From the NCBI GenBank assembly GCA_045106555.1, contig JBGCET010000044.1:3232-67231 (forward strand): 64,000 nt of DNA. Direction: 5' to 3'. This document shows, in pieces, positions 7,986 through 16,512 of the stretch (its first letter is position 1; the number at the start of each line of letters is the position of its first letter). The translations under genes and the position numbers were made by a program. The notes beneath the pieces were generated by a model. It had not been told where the DNA came from and did no database searches. It saw nothing but the letters and a program-made list of their open reading frames with translations. Source of the stretch: JANQOZ01 sp045106555 (lineage in GTDB: Bacteria > Pseudomonadota > Gammaproteobacteria > Xanthomonadales > SZUA-38).

Positions 7986-8814
7986 CCAGACAGCCAGTGT
8001 GGCCTGGCTGAACAGTCTGGCAGAGCTTCAGCAGGTCAAGGTGGAAAACGTCCAGCAGCTTAGCGCTGGCCTCATTAATCAAGCCTGGCGCGTGAGTACT
8101 GACCAGGGCGACTGGATGGTTCGGCGCAACGCGCGATTGCCCGATGTTGACCGGGAGTTGGAGTGCCGAATATTGCGCCGGGTGGCGGACGCGGGGCTGG
8201 CACCCCGAGTGATTGCCTGTAGCCCGGGATATCAGATCAGTGGGTGGGTGGATGCTCCGGCCTGGGATCGCGCCGCGTTATCCAGTGCGGAGCGTCTCGA
8301 CGATTTAACTCGCGCTCTTCGCAGGCTGCATGGGCTGCCGGCTATCGATTTGCCTGCAACCCGTTGGGGCCCCGCCATCGAGGAACGCCTGGCGTTCAGT
8401 GACAGCCGAGACAATCCATCCCTGCGCGCGTCAGTGGCCTCGTTAGTTGGTGAGCTGGAGCAAAGCAGCCTGACCTTTGATCAGCGCTCCCTGTGCCACT
8501 TTGATCTGCACTTGGGACAAATGGTTGGCGAGGCGCCCGTGCAGTTTGTCGACTTTGAGTACGCCCGTCGCGCCAACCCTATGCTGGATTTGGCCTGGTT
8601 GGCGCAATACCACGATCTGACTCCCGATGAGCAGCTGGCGCTGTTGGCGTCTTACTACGGCGGCGCCGACCCGCAAATTCGTCAACGTATGGGGTTGGCT
8701 CTACAGCTAGTGCGAATGTTGGAGTTCTTCTGGTTGGAAGGTCGGTCTAGTGAAAATCCGTTGTCCGATGGTGATGGGTCAAGGCTCAGGCAGCTAAGGC
8801 TGGTGCTTTGCTGA
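7978..8814 (+). CDS. thiamine-kinase-like aminoglycoside/choline phosphotransferase family protein
   Basis: A 278-residue kinase-fold protein. It has a glycine-poor nucleotide loop (QQLSAGLINQAWRV), a catalytic loop CHFDLHLGQM near residue 172, and a metal-binding FVDFEYA, as in the APH/choline kinase family to which ThiK belongs. It starts at GTG 7978, overlapping pnuT by 8 bp, and closes the thiamine operon. Phosphorylating imported thiamine would trap it in the cell, the usual partner activity of PnuT. The family alone does not fix the substrate; context does. Confidence 0.78.
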   Translation: MGDQTASVAWLNSLAELQQVKVENVQQLSAGLINQAWRVSTDQGDWMVRRNARLPDVDRELECRILRRVADAGLAPRVIACSPGYQISGWVDAPAWDRAALSSAERLDDLTRALRRLHGLPAIDLPATRWGPAIEERLAFSDSRDNPSLRASVASLVGELEQSSLTFDQRSLCHFDLHLGQMVGEAPVQFVDFEYARRANPMLDLAWLAQYHDLTPDEQLALLASYYGGADPQIRQRMGLALQLVRMLEFFWLEGRSSENPLSDGDGSRLRQLRLVLC

Positions 8815-8921
8815 CGGGCGCTGCCGTTGCTTGTACTGGGCCCTACAGGCCGTCAAATGATCAGTAAAGCGATGGTCGGCTTTGCGGTAGAATGCGAGGC
8901 CGTTTCTGTCCGGTAATTTTC

Positions 8922-9299
8922 ATGAGCATTGCTTTTTGGAGTGTACTGATTGCGGTGGTGATGCCGCTGGTTTGGACGGCTATCGCTAAATACAGCGGTC
9001 GTTACGATAATCACCAGCCACGGGTCTACCTGGAAGCCAGTACCGGCTATCGCCAGCGGGCTCATTGGGCGGCGCAAAATGCGATGGAGGCGCTGCCAGG
9101 TTTTGCGGCGGGTGTGATTATCGCCCATCTGGCGGGGGCTGACCCTATCTGGATGGATCGACTGGCGATGACGTTCGTGGCGTTTCGAGTGGCCCATGGC
9201 ATGACCTACCTGGCCGATTGGGCCACCGCCCGGTCGCTGGTTTGGCTGGGAGGACTGGCTGCGATAGTGGGATTGTTTGTTGCGGCGTCCCAGGCTTAA
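8922..9299 (+). CDS. MAPEG-family integral membrane protein
   Basis: About 125 residues with four hydrophobic helices. It carries the MAPEG pattern: a basic RAHWAAQNAMEALPGF segment between helices 1 and 2, and a conserved FRVAHGMTYLAD near helix 3. The family includes eicosanoid/glutathione-metabolising enzymes in animals, while bacterial members are mostly uncharacterised. I prefer ATG 8922 (MSIAFWS, first helix at once) to the in-frame ATG at 8892, whose ten extra residues look unrelated. No good ribosome-binding site is visible for either. It stands alone between the thiamine operon and a TonB receptor. Confidence 0.8.
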   Translation: MSIAFWSVLIAVVMPLVWTAIAKYSGRYDNHQPRVYLEASTGYRQRAHWAAQNAMEALPGFAAGVIIAHLAGADPIWMDRLAMTFVAFRVAHGMTYLADWATARSLVWLGGLAAIVGLFVAASQA

Positions 9300-9335
9300 A
9301 CCCATGACGTTATTTCCCCGGTGGCTAAAAAAACA

Positions 9336-9397
9336 GGCACATCCGTGTGCCCTTGGCACGGGGAAGACAGGCGGCAGTTGGGACACCAACCGCCTGT
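9336..9397 (+). other. two hairpins in the leader of the heme-type receptor gene
   Basis: GGCACA-tccg-TGTGCC (9336-9351) is followed by ACAGGCGG...CCGCCTGT (9367-9397), which has an inner TTGG/CCAA pairing. The second ends 49 nt before the receptor start. Neither has a T-tract. AT-rich sequence with partial dyad symmetry (GATAACGTTAATACG, from about 9400) follows and could be an iron-regulator site, but the match to a Fur box is weak. Confidence 0.4.
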
Positions 9398-9445
9398 ACG
9401 ATAACGTTAATACGTATTTTTTCGTAGATCAATAGGTCGAACGAC

Positions 9446-11557
9446 ATGGATGGTTTTCGTCACCTGACCCGGCAGGGGGCACTTCGCCTGTTGATCCCAG
9501 CGTGTATGGCGTTGTTGGTATCTGCCATTGTCACTCAGGCGGTTTCTGCCCAGACGCCAAAAACTACCCCAGAAGCTGCCCCAGCGGGCCCTTTGGAATT
9601 GATTCAGGTCACCGCCAAACGGCGTGCCGTCAGTACCTTCGAAACGGCTCAGCCGGTGACCGTCGTGACCGAATCGGCGCTGCGCAAAGGGATGCCCAAA
9701 GTGACTGCCGACGCCTTGCGCGGCACCGCTGGAGTGTTCGTTCAACAAACCACACCAGGGCAGGGCAACGCCATTATTCGTGGCTTAAAGGGCTCTGAAG
9801 TCCTTCATCTGGTCGATGGTGTACGCCTTAATAATGCGCTGTTTCGCAACGCGCCAAATCAGTACCTGGCCCTGGTTGACCCGCAGCTACTGAGCGGCAT
9901 TGAGGTGGTTCGCGGACCGGCGTCGACCCTGTACGGCGCTGATGCGATGGGTGGCGTGGTGCAATTTTTAACCCGTAAGCCGCAATTTGATCAATCGATC
10001 AGCGGCGGCGGTTCGTTGATTGTGGGGAGCGTGGACGAATCGGTGGCGGTCAGCGCATTTGCGTCCGCCGGAACCCAGCAGCATGCATGGCGATTTCAGC
10101 TCTCCCATCAAGATGTGGGCAACCGGCGCACCGGCGCAGGCACAGTAGCTCCCTCCGGTTATGAGGCTCGCGCCGCGGCCTTCAGCTGGCGCCAGCGCAT
10201 AGGACAAAGCAGCGAGCTTAGCCTGGACCTGCAGCATCTTCGGCAACCTTCAACGCCTAGAGTGGACGAGCTTGTTGCCGGGTTTGGGCAAACTGGGGCC
10301 TCGTCCAGCGAATTTTTCTTTGAGCCCAACAGCCGGGATTTTGCTCATCTTAAGTGGTCCGGCGATAGCGAAAATCGGTGGTTTTCCGAGTATGAGCTGC
10401 ATCTGGCGGCCCAGCGGGTGACCGATGACCGACGTTCGCGGGATTTTGGCCTGCCCCAGCGCACGCTGGAAAACAATGCCAGCACCTTATACGGATTAAC
10501 CGGCCAGTTTCGCAAAGGCCTGACCGAGCTGACCGATCTGGTTTATGGGTTTGAGGGGTATGACGATCGCGTATCCAGCCGCCGCGAATTGGAAGATGTT
10601 CAAAGCGGTGAGCGGGTAGGTGCGATGGCACGTTTCCCCGACGGGTCACGGATACGCAGCTCGGCGGTGTATGCCCATGTCGATTCGTCGTTGGGTGAAC
10701 GACTGGCGCTAGAGGCGGGTCTGCGCTATTCCCGTTTCGACATTGATCTGGCGGCGGCTGATCGCCCCCTGGGCGCTGAGCTGAATTTGGATAAAGTGAC
10801 CGCCAGTATCGCGGCTCGATATGCTTTGACGGAAAATATTAGTCTTGTGGCCAATCTGGGGCAGGGGTTTCGTGCGCCGAATATTTTTGACTTAGGTACT
10901 TTGGGGCCCAGGCCCGGCAATCGATTTAACATCGCCAATCCGGACCTTGGGCCAGAGCGAGTATTAAGTCTTGATGTTGGGCTTAAGTGGTCTGGGGAAC
11001 GCTGGCGCGGAGAGCTGGTGGCCTTTGCGTTGGATTATGAGGATCAAATCACGTCAGTGTTGACTGGCAACATCACGCCTGAAGGTCGCCTGGAGGTCAT
11101 TAGCGACAACGTCAACGAGGTGACGCTGACCGGTCTTGAGCTTGCGATGGGGTTTCAGTTCAGCGACCAGCTCAGCGGCGCGATGCAGCTCAACACCATT
11201 CGCGGCGAAGAACGTGACGCGCTTGGGCAGAGCACCGATGCTGACCGGGTTCCCCCGGCCAACGCGGAAGTGAGTCTTAACTGGCAACTTAACGATGCCT
11301 GGCAGTTTGGTGTCGTGGGGCGAATGGCTCGACGCCAGGATCGTCTCAGCAGCCGGGATATTCGCGACCCGAGAATATCCCCAGCCGGCACGCCGGGTTG
11401 GGGCACCATTGACCTCCGCGCTGCCTGGGAGCCTGATGATGATTTGGCGTTAGATCTGACCCTGCATAACCTGGCAGATCGACAATACCGCGAACACGGG
11501 TCGGGCATCGATGCACCGGGCCGTGGGGTTGTGCTGTCGGTTCGCAAAACCTTCTGA
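9446..11557 (+). CDS. TonB-dependent receptor of the heme/hemoglobin type
   Basis: A 703-residue outer-membrane receptor: signal sequence (ALLVSAIVTQAVSAQ), a TonB-box-like LELIQVTA, a plug with IIRGLKGSEVLHLVDGVRLN and IEVVRGPASTLYGADAMGG, and a 22-strand-type barrel ending in the terminal phenylalanine (VRKTF). The DGVRLNNALFRNAPNQYLAL segment is typical of the hemoglobin/heme receptor branch. Substrate is therefore probably heme or a heme protein, but cobalamin and siderophore receptors share much of this pattern. There is no riboswitch upstream that I can recognise. Confidence 0.85.
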   Translation: MDGFRHLTRQGALRLLIPACMALLVSAIVTQAVSAQTPKTTPEAAPAGPLELIQVTAKRRAVSTFETAQPVTVVTESALRKGMPKVTADALRGTAGVFVQQTTPGQGNAIIRGLKGSEVLHLVDGVRLNNALFRNAPNQYLALVDPQLLSGIEVVRGPASTLYGADAMGGVVQFLTRKPQFDQSISGGGSLIVGSVDESVAVSAFASAGTQQHAWRFQLSHQDVGNRRTGAGTVAPSGYEARAAAFSWRQRIGQSSELSLDLQHLRQPSTPRVDELVAGFGQTGASSSEFFFEPNSRDFAHLKWSGDSENRWFSEYELHLAAQRVTDDRRSRDFGLPQRTLENNASTLYGLTGQFRKGLTELTDLVYGFEGYDDRVSSRRELEDVQSGERVGAMARFPDGSRIRSSAVYAHVDSSLGERLALEAGLRYSRFDIDLAAADRPLGAELNLDKVTASIAARYALTENISLVANLGQGFRAPNIFDLGTLGPRPGNRFNIANPDLGPERVLSLDVGLKWSGERWRGELVAFALDYEDQITSVLTGNITPEGRLEVISDNVNEVTLTGLELAMGFQFSDQLSGAMQLNTIRGEERDALGQSTDADRVPPANAEVSLNWQLNDAWQFGVVGRMARRQDRLSSRDIRDPRISPAGTPGWGTIDLRAAWEPDDDLALDLTLHNLADRQYREHGSGIDAPGRGVVLSVRKTF

Positions 11558-11599
11558 TAATCCCGCTATGGTGGTGCCTATCAATGAAGGAGTATTTCC

Positions 11600-13330
11600 G
11601 TGTCTGAATCCTCATCAGCACTAACCCCTGCCGCTGATATTCCGCCCTGGGCAGCGGGCACCGAAGCCCGAGATCATGAGCTGTTCCCCGAGTTGAATGA
11701 CGCGGAGATCGCGTTGATTGAACCGTATGGTGAAACGCGAAATTATGTCAGAGGAGCGGTGGTTTGGCAGGCAGGCGAACGCGACGCCGGTTTTCATCTG
11801 GTGCTCACGGGCCAGCTGTTGGTGATTCGCGCCGGTGACCATGATGAGCAGCAAGTGGCAGAGCATGGGCGCGGCGGGTTTGCGGGGGAAACGGCAACAC
11901 TTTCTGGCGGCGGCGCGGTGGTTAAAGGGGTTGCTGGCAGTGATCTTGAGACGCTGGCTGTCAGTACCGAAAATATCCGCCGGTTGATCGCGACTGAAGC
12001 GGAGCTGGGCGAAAAAATTCTGTTGAGTTTTATCCTGCGTCGGATGCGCATGATCGCCATGAATTTGGGTAGCGTCACGTTGCTGGCCGATACCGATACG
12101 CCGGCGGGTAGTTCGCTGCATACTTTCCTGTCCCGTAACGGTGTGCCCTTTGAGGCCGTCGATGTTCGCAAAGATGCCAAGCGTGCGGTCCAGATTGCGG
12201 CCAAGCAGGGGATAGAGCTGGGAACAGACCCGGTGGTCATTTGTGATCAGCAGGTGTTAGTCAATCCTTGTAACCGCGTGCTGGCCGAATCGCTGGGCAT
12301 GACCCAACCATTGAACTGTTCCGACACCTTTGACGTTGCGGTGCTGGGCGCGGGGCCCGGTGGTCTGGCCTCAGCGGTTTATGCCGCTTCTGAAGGGTTA
12401 TCGGTATTGGTGATTGAATCTGTTGCGCCAGGTGGGCAGGCGGGCAGCAGTTCAAAAATTGAGAATTATCTGGGTTTTCCCACCGGTATTTCTGGCCAGG
12501 CACTGGCCGGCCGAGCTTACCTCCAGGCACAGAAATTTGGTGCCAGGATTGCTGTCGCACGCCAGATTCAGAGCTTGGAATGTGGTGATGCGCTGCACCG
12601 ACTGCACCTGGACAACAACGATTGTGTGGCCGCCAAGGTAGTCGTAGTGGCTACCGGCGCGGTCTATCGGCAGCCGCCGATCAAGAACCTGGAGCATTTC
12701 GGCGGCGTGCACTACGGCGCCAGCCATGTAGAAGCCCAGCTATGTACTGGGCAGGATGTGGCGATTGTCGGCGGTGGCAATTCGGCCGGTCAGGCCGCCG
12801 TGTATTTGGCTGGACGCGCCAGCCATGTACATATTCTCATCCGCAGCAAGAGCCTGGTCCACAGCATGTCCGACTATTTGATTCAGCGCATTGAAAAGCT
12901 GCCTAACGTAACGCTGCATCCCTACCGGGAGGTGGTTCGCGCCCTTGAGGACGATAAAAGCCCAGGCCGGCTCAACACACTGGAATTAAAAGACTCCCAA
13001 AGCGGTGAGCTAAGCTCGCTGAAGGCATCCCATATCTTTATTTTTATTGGTGCTTTGCCTGGCTCCGATTTTCTGGACAACCACTTTGCTTTGGATAACA
13101 AAGGCTTTATCGTCACCGGCAATGACCTGGACTCGGAACAGCTGGAACAATCTGGCTGGGATCACGAACGCCGACCGCATACCTTTGAGACCAGTTGCCC
13201 ACGGGTTTTTGCGGTGGGTGATGTACGCAGTGGCTCAGTCAAGCGGGTCGCCTCCGCTGTTGGCGAAGGCTCTGTGTGCGTTCAGTACATCCATCGCCTG
13301 TTGGAGAATATGGACAACAGGCCTGGCTGA
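11600..13330 (+). CDS. cyclic-nucleotide-binding domain fused to a thioredoxin-reductase-like flavoprotein
   Basis: A 576-residue protein with three parts. An N-terminal cyclic-nucleotide-binding fold (about 30-145; GFAGETATLSGG) precedes a thioredoxin/glutaredoxin-like domain (about 155-235; SLHTFLSRNGVPFEAVDVR). A C-terminal two-dinucleotide-domain oxidoreductase (about 240-570) carries FAD motif GAGPGG and NADPH motif GGGNSAG. The redox-active CxxC of thioredoxin reductases, expected between the FAD and NADPH segments, is absent; that position reads VHYGASHVEAQL. The thioredoxin-like domain also lacks a CxxC. Classical disulfide reductase activity is thus doubtful. The start is GTG 11600 behind AAGGAG. 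It follows the heme-type receptor by 42 bp and may be co-transcribed. Confidence 0.85.
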   Translation: MSESSSALTPAADIPPWAAGTEARDHELFPELNDAEIALIEPYGETRNYVRGAVVWQAGERDAGFHLVLTGQLLVIRAGDHDEQQVAEHGRGGFAGETATLSGGGAVVKGVAGSDLETLAVSTENIRRLIATEAELGEKILLSFILRRMRMIAMNLGSVTLLADTDTPAGSSLHTFLSRNGVPFEAVDVRKDAKRAVQIAAKQGIELGTDPVVICDQQVLVNPCNRVLAESLGMTQPLNCSDTFDVAVLGAGPGGLASAVYAASEGLSVLVIESVAPGGQAGSSSKIENYLGFPTGISGQALAGRAYLQAQKFGARIAVARQIQSLECGDALHRLHLDNNDCVAAKVVVVATGAVYRQPPIKNLEHFGGVHYGASHVEAQLCTGQDVAIVGGGNSAGQAAVYLAGRASHVHILIRSKSLVHSMSDYLIQRIEKLPNVTLHPYREVVRALEDDKSPGRLNTLELKDSQSGELSSLKASHIFIFIGALPGSDFLDNHFALDNKGFIVTGNDLDSEQLEQSGWDHERRPHTFETSCPRVFAVGDVRSGSVKRVASAVGEGSVCVQYIHRLLENMDNRPG

Positions 13331-13369
13331 GAGGCGGTTGTTCCCTTTGATCGAGAGTTCTTGATCTAC

Positions 13370-13402
13370 ACCCGGGCCTGACCGGCTAGGACAGGCCCGG
13401 GT
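13370..13402. terminator. hairpin between convergent genes
   Basis: A perfect 11-bp stem (ACCCGGGCCTG at 13370-13380 with its complement at 13392-13402) and an 11-nt loop lie between two convergent genes. The stem is strong but no T-tract follows on either strand, so it may act as an mRNA 3' end stabiliser or an inefficient bidirectional terminator. Confidence 0.5.
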
Positions 13403-13410
13403 TCAATAAG

Positions 13411-14919
13411 TTATCTCACGAGGTTCTGGCAGCGCGAGGACAGGGTTGTTTGCTCAGCGGCATTGGGCCTGCGCCAGTCGCTGAAGCCCGCGTTGTCGCC
13501 AATAAATCCTTCGTTAAACAGCAATAGCTGGTCGGTGACGCTGATGTTTAGTGGACTTGGAATTTCAGCGCATTCATCAAGATCCCACTGGTAGCTCTTT
13601 GTCGGCCCACATTTGGACCAGGTTAGGCCGGTGTTTAAGTCTAGAACGCTGGCTCCCTGATCGAAGAACCGGCTTTGATCAAGTGACTTTCCCAACGCAC
13701 AGATCTTGCCGCTCACCGGATCTTCAAAGCTGTCGGCAAAAAGCGCGTCTATCAGGTCTGCTAGCGTTAGCATCGCTGATGTATTGGATCCCACCGTATA
13801 GTTGGCGCCCGGCTGCAGTGTCACACTGATGGTCTCATCGTCTTCGTTGTCCGGACCGTCGGCGACGGGCGTCAACGTTGTAATAACCTCAAGTTCGTTG
13901 GCAGCAATGGACACGGCCAGCGGGGCGCCGCCAAAAATACTGCCGGAGTTGTAGTCAACGCCGCGGGTCGCTGTGCCGGTGACCTCGATATTGACAGTAA
14001 TGGCGCGGGAAATATCGCCATTGTTCGAGCGCGTTACGCGAAAACTCCCAGGGTCCTGGTCCTGCTCCGCCATCACGCCGTCGATGAGAGTCAGGTTAAC
14101 TTCCGGCACATCGTCGGCGATGGTGAAGTCGATCGGAAGTTGGGTGCCGACGGTATAAACGGCGGCGCTAGGCTGCAGCGCGACAGTCACGGTTTCGGAC
14201 CCTTCGACGAGGTTGTCCACATTGGGCGTAAGGACAAACGTGGCGTCGAAATCCCCACCGGCAATGCTGACGGCGAGCGGGGCGCCGCCAAAGACGCCGG
14301 GTGAGCTGTAATCGACATTGCGAGTCGCGGTGCCCGCGATGTCGATATTGACGGTGATGGCGCGCGAAATATCGCCATTGTTCGATCGTTCCACCCGGAA
14401 GCTGCTCGAAACCTGGCCCAGTTCGGCCATTGCGCCGTCCCCCACCCGGGTGAGTGTGATCTCCGGCACATCGTCAGCAATAGAAAGCTGAACCGTACTA
14501 GCCATCCCCAGGTCATAGTCGGTGCCAGTCTGGAGGGCGACTACTACGCTTTCGGGGCCTTCGACACTATTGTCTAGTCTGGGCGTCACCGTGAAAGAGA
14601 CGCTGCTGGTGTTGGCCGGAATAATGATCGCCAGTGGCGCTCCGCCCAATATGCCGGGTAAATCGTAGTCGACGTTGCGCGTTGCGCTGCCGGTGATGGC
14701 CAGATTGACGCTAAGTGCCTGGCTAGAGATCTGATCCAGTGTGACGGTGAATGTGGCGATATCCTGGCCCGCCTCATCCGCTGCCTGGTCAGCGCTGGTT
14801 ACGGTCACGACTGGCAGCGGTGGGCCTGCCCAAACTTGCCCCGTAATTAAAAAAAGCATCAGCGCCAGAGCGGTGAAGGCGGGGCGCAGGGTTTTTCCCA
14901 ATGGTGAGAGACGCGTCAT
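13411..14919 (-). CDS. exported Calx-beta repeat protein with C-terminal Lcl/DUF1566 domain
   Basis: About 502 residues. A signal peptide (ALALMLFLITGQVWAG) is followed by three tandem Calx-beta repeats of about 115 residues. Each has an ExGqxxxxFxVxxS...AxTVNI start, an NVDYxxPxxxGGAPLAVxIxA middle and a VTVALQPG...SIADDVPEV end. A C-terminal domain (DLNTGLTWSKCG, then FSDWRRPNAAE) matches DUF1566/Lcl. Calx-beta modules bind calcium and are common in bacterial surface adhesins; secretion and adhesion are inferred. I chose ATG 14919 (MTRLSP), preceded by TGGAG at good spacing, over the ATG ten codons upstream. The second and third repeats are very close in sequence, suggesting recent duplication. 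Confidence 0.82.
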   Translation of the reverse strand: MTRLSPLGKTLRPAFTALALMLFLITGQVWAGPPLPVVTVTSADQAADEAGQDIATFTVTLDQISSQALSVNLAITGSATRNVDYDLPGILGGAPLAIIIPANTSSVSFTVTPRLDNSVEGPESVVVALQTGTDYDLGMASTVQLSIADDVPEITLTRVGDGAMAELGQVSSSFRVERSNNGDISRAITVNIDIAGTATRNVDYSSPGVFGGAPLAVSIAGGDFDATFVLTPNVDNLVEGSETVTVALQPSAAVYTVGTQLPIDFTIADDVPEVNLTLIDGVMAEQDQDPGSFRVTRSNNGDISRAITVNIEVTGTATRGVDYNSGSIFGGAPLAVSIAANELEVITTLTPVADGPDNEDDETISVTLQPGANYTVGSNTSAMLTLADLIDALFADSFEDPVSGKICALGKSLDQSRFFDQGASVLDLNTGLTWSKCGPTKSYQWDLDECAEIPSPLNISVTDQLLLFNEGFIGDNAGFSDWRRPNAAEQTTLSSRCQNLVR

Positions 14920-15110
14920 GGTTTGCTCCAGTAATAAGGCCAGGTACATGCAACCCTAGACGCGGCCAGGGCTGCTTTACTCTCGAAATTACTGTGCGCA
15001 TTACATAAAAGTCGCAACGAAATGCTGACGATTTCCTAACCGTTTAGTTTTGGACTATAGAAATTAATCGCTTGGAGGGAGTCAGGCGCGCGATGCCGTG
15101 ACGGGAAATT

Positions 15111-16220
15111 TCATGAAACCACGCTGATAAGGTAAATCAGGCTGGCCCCGCCCACCGCCATCGCCGCAGTGAGCCCCAGTAGAAATGGCTTTAAACCGAG
15201 TCGAGACAATACATCGAGCCGGGTGGTTAGTCCCACTGCCGCCATCGCGGTGGCGAGCAACCATTTCGCCGCTGTACCCAGGGAATCTGTGAGTTGTTGC
15301 CAGCGCTCTGGATTGAAAATGCCAAGCGCATTGGAGCCATCGCTGATCGCCCCGTCACCAACGCTTCGCAAAGCGCACATGGCGATAAAGGCTAGGATAA
15401 ACGGCGGCACTAGCCCGGATAGGCTGTTGAAAGATTTGTCGCCAGCCGAGCTGGCCTGTCGAAACATTAGCGCCACTAAAGGAATCAGCGCCACCATCAT
15501 CAGATTTCTCACGAGTTTCGTCACGGTGGCTACGTTCAGGGCTTCGGGCGCTAGAAACTGCTGTTGATAAATCAGTGCGGCACCGGCCACCTGAGCGGTA
15601 TCGTGGATCGAGGTGCCGAGAAAATAGCCGGCGAGGTCTGGGCGGGCGGAAAACAGGCCCTGGGCTAACCAGGGATAGACAAGCATGGCCACCATCCCAA
15701 AAATGGCGACCACTGCGATGCCGTAGCTGACTTCCTCGTCTCGCGCACGAATCAGCGGAGCCATGGCAACAATGGCGGTGCAGCCGCAAATACTTGTGCC
15801 GATAGCAATCAGCCCGGTGAGTCGAATGGGTAAGCCCATCAACCGACCGGCTACAGTCACCACCAGCAGGGCAGTAGCAATACAGGTCAAAACCAGGGGC
15901 AGGGCGGTTAGGCCGATGGTGCCGGCGGCGGTAAGACTTAAACGAAACCCCAGAAAAACAATGCCAGTTTGCAACACGGCTTTGGTGCAAAATTTCAGCC
16001 CGGACTGCCACGAAGCCGGCACCCAGTTGAGGTTGCACAAGATGGCGCCCAGAACAATGGCCAGCATGATAGGGCTGAGTGGTGAGATCTCCAGTCCCAG
16101 GGTGCCGCCACCCAAAAGGCCAGCGAGAACTGTACTGACAGCTGCAATGCCAACCGCTGCAGCAACCCCGCCCAACCATTGAGTGCGGTTCGTTGCCGAT
16201 GGTGCGATAGGTTTGGACAA
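15111..16220 (-). CDS. YeiH/UPF0324-family membrane transporter (putative sulfate exporter)
   Basis: A 369-residue inner-membrane protein with about ten hydrophobic helices. It carries the family signatures ILCNLNWVPASWQSGLKFC, IAIGTSICGCTAIVAMAPLI and GTSIHDTAQVAGAALI. The family is annotated as putative sulfate or organosulfur-linked exporters, and transport substrate is not established. Length is normal (about 330-370). Its gene lies 191 bp from the Calx-beta gene start and is transcribed in the same direction, with no sign of shared function. Confidence 0.85.
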   Translation of the reverse strand: MSKPIAPSATNRTQWLGGVAAAVGIAAVSTVLAGLLGGGTLGLEISPLSPIMLAIVLGAILCNLNWVPASWQSGLKFCTKAVLQTGIVFLGFRLSLTAAGTIGLTALPLVLTCIATALLVVTVAGRLMGLPIRLTGLIAIGTSICGCTAIVAMAPLIRARDEEVSYGIAVVAIFGMVAMLVYPWLAQGLFSARPDLAGYFLGTSIHDTAQVAGAALIYQQQFLAPEALNVATVTKLVRNLMMVALIPLVALMFRQASSAGDKSFNSLSGLVPPFILAFIAMCALRSVGDGAISDGSNALGIFNPERWQQLTDSLGTAAKWLLATAMAAVGLTTRLDVLSRLGLKPFLLGLTAAMAVGGASLIYLISVVS

Positions 16221-16304
16221 TTAAAATCCCGAAGAAGCGCCAAATCTAGCGCGAAACGAGGCGAACTTTAGCAGATATTCACCCAATGACTGCGTCTGAA
16301 GGAA

Positions 16305-16326
16305 GCCGGCACCTGATGGTGCCGGC
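16305..16326. other. GC-rich hairpin upstream of the YeiH-family gene
   Basis: GCCGGCACC-TGAT-GGTGCCGGC is a perfect 9-bp stem with a tetraloop. It lies in the 292-bp stretch (16221-16512) between two minus-strand genes, about 85 nt from the transporter start. A second stem with a G-T pair (16445-16456 against 16462-16473) lies nearby. Nothing else recognisable is in this stretch. Confidence 0.4.
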
Positions 16327-16481
16327 ATTGGAGCGTTTAACTTAAGGTGGGCGGCCTGCCGAAAAAGGTCATACCTCTAACAGCCAGCGTTCGGCAAATG
16401 GATGTGCCGACATTTTCATTGGCGGTAAGCCATTGAAACTGGGAGAGAACGGGAAATGACATTTTCCGTTCTCGATGTTGG

Positions 16482-16501
16482 AAAAGCCAAAGGTGGCTTT
16501 T
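16482..16501 (-). terminator. intrinsic terminator of the DGSG-repeat gene
   Basis: An 8-bp stem AAAAGCCA/TGGCTTTT with loop AAGG. On the minus strand it lies 11 bp after the stop of the preceding gene (at 16513) and is followed by its own T-rich arm, the form of a compact intrinsic terminator. Confidence 0.6.
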
Positions 16502-16512
16502 TCAACAGCCTA

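Noticed and set aside
9300..9445. Possible cobalamin riboswitch ahead of the heme-type receptor
   Set aside because: Two hairpins are present, but the GGGAA-GGTG core and the GCCxCxxCTGT box of a cobalamin riboswitch are not visible.
15074..15092. GGAGGGAGTCAGGCGCG near the YeiH gene, resembling part of the conserved loop
   Set aside because: The CGGACCG core and the flanking arms are missing.
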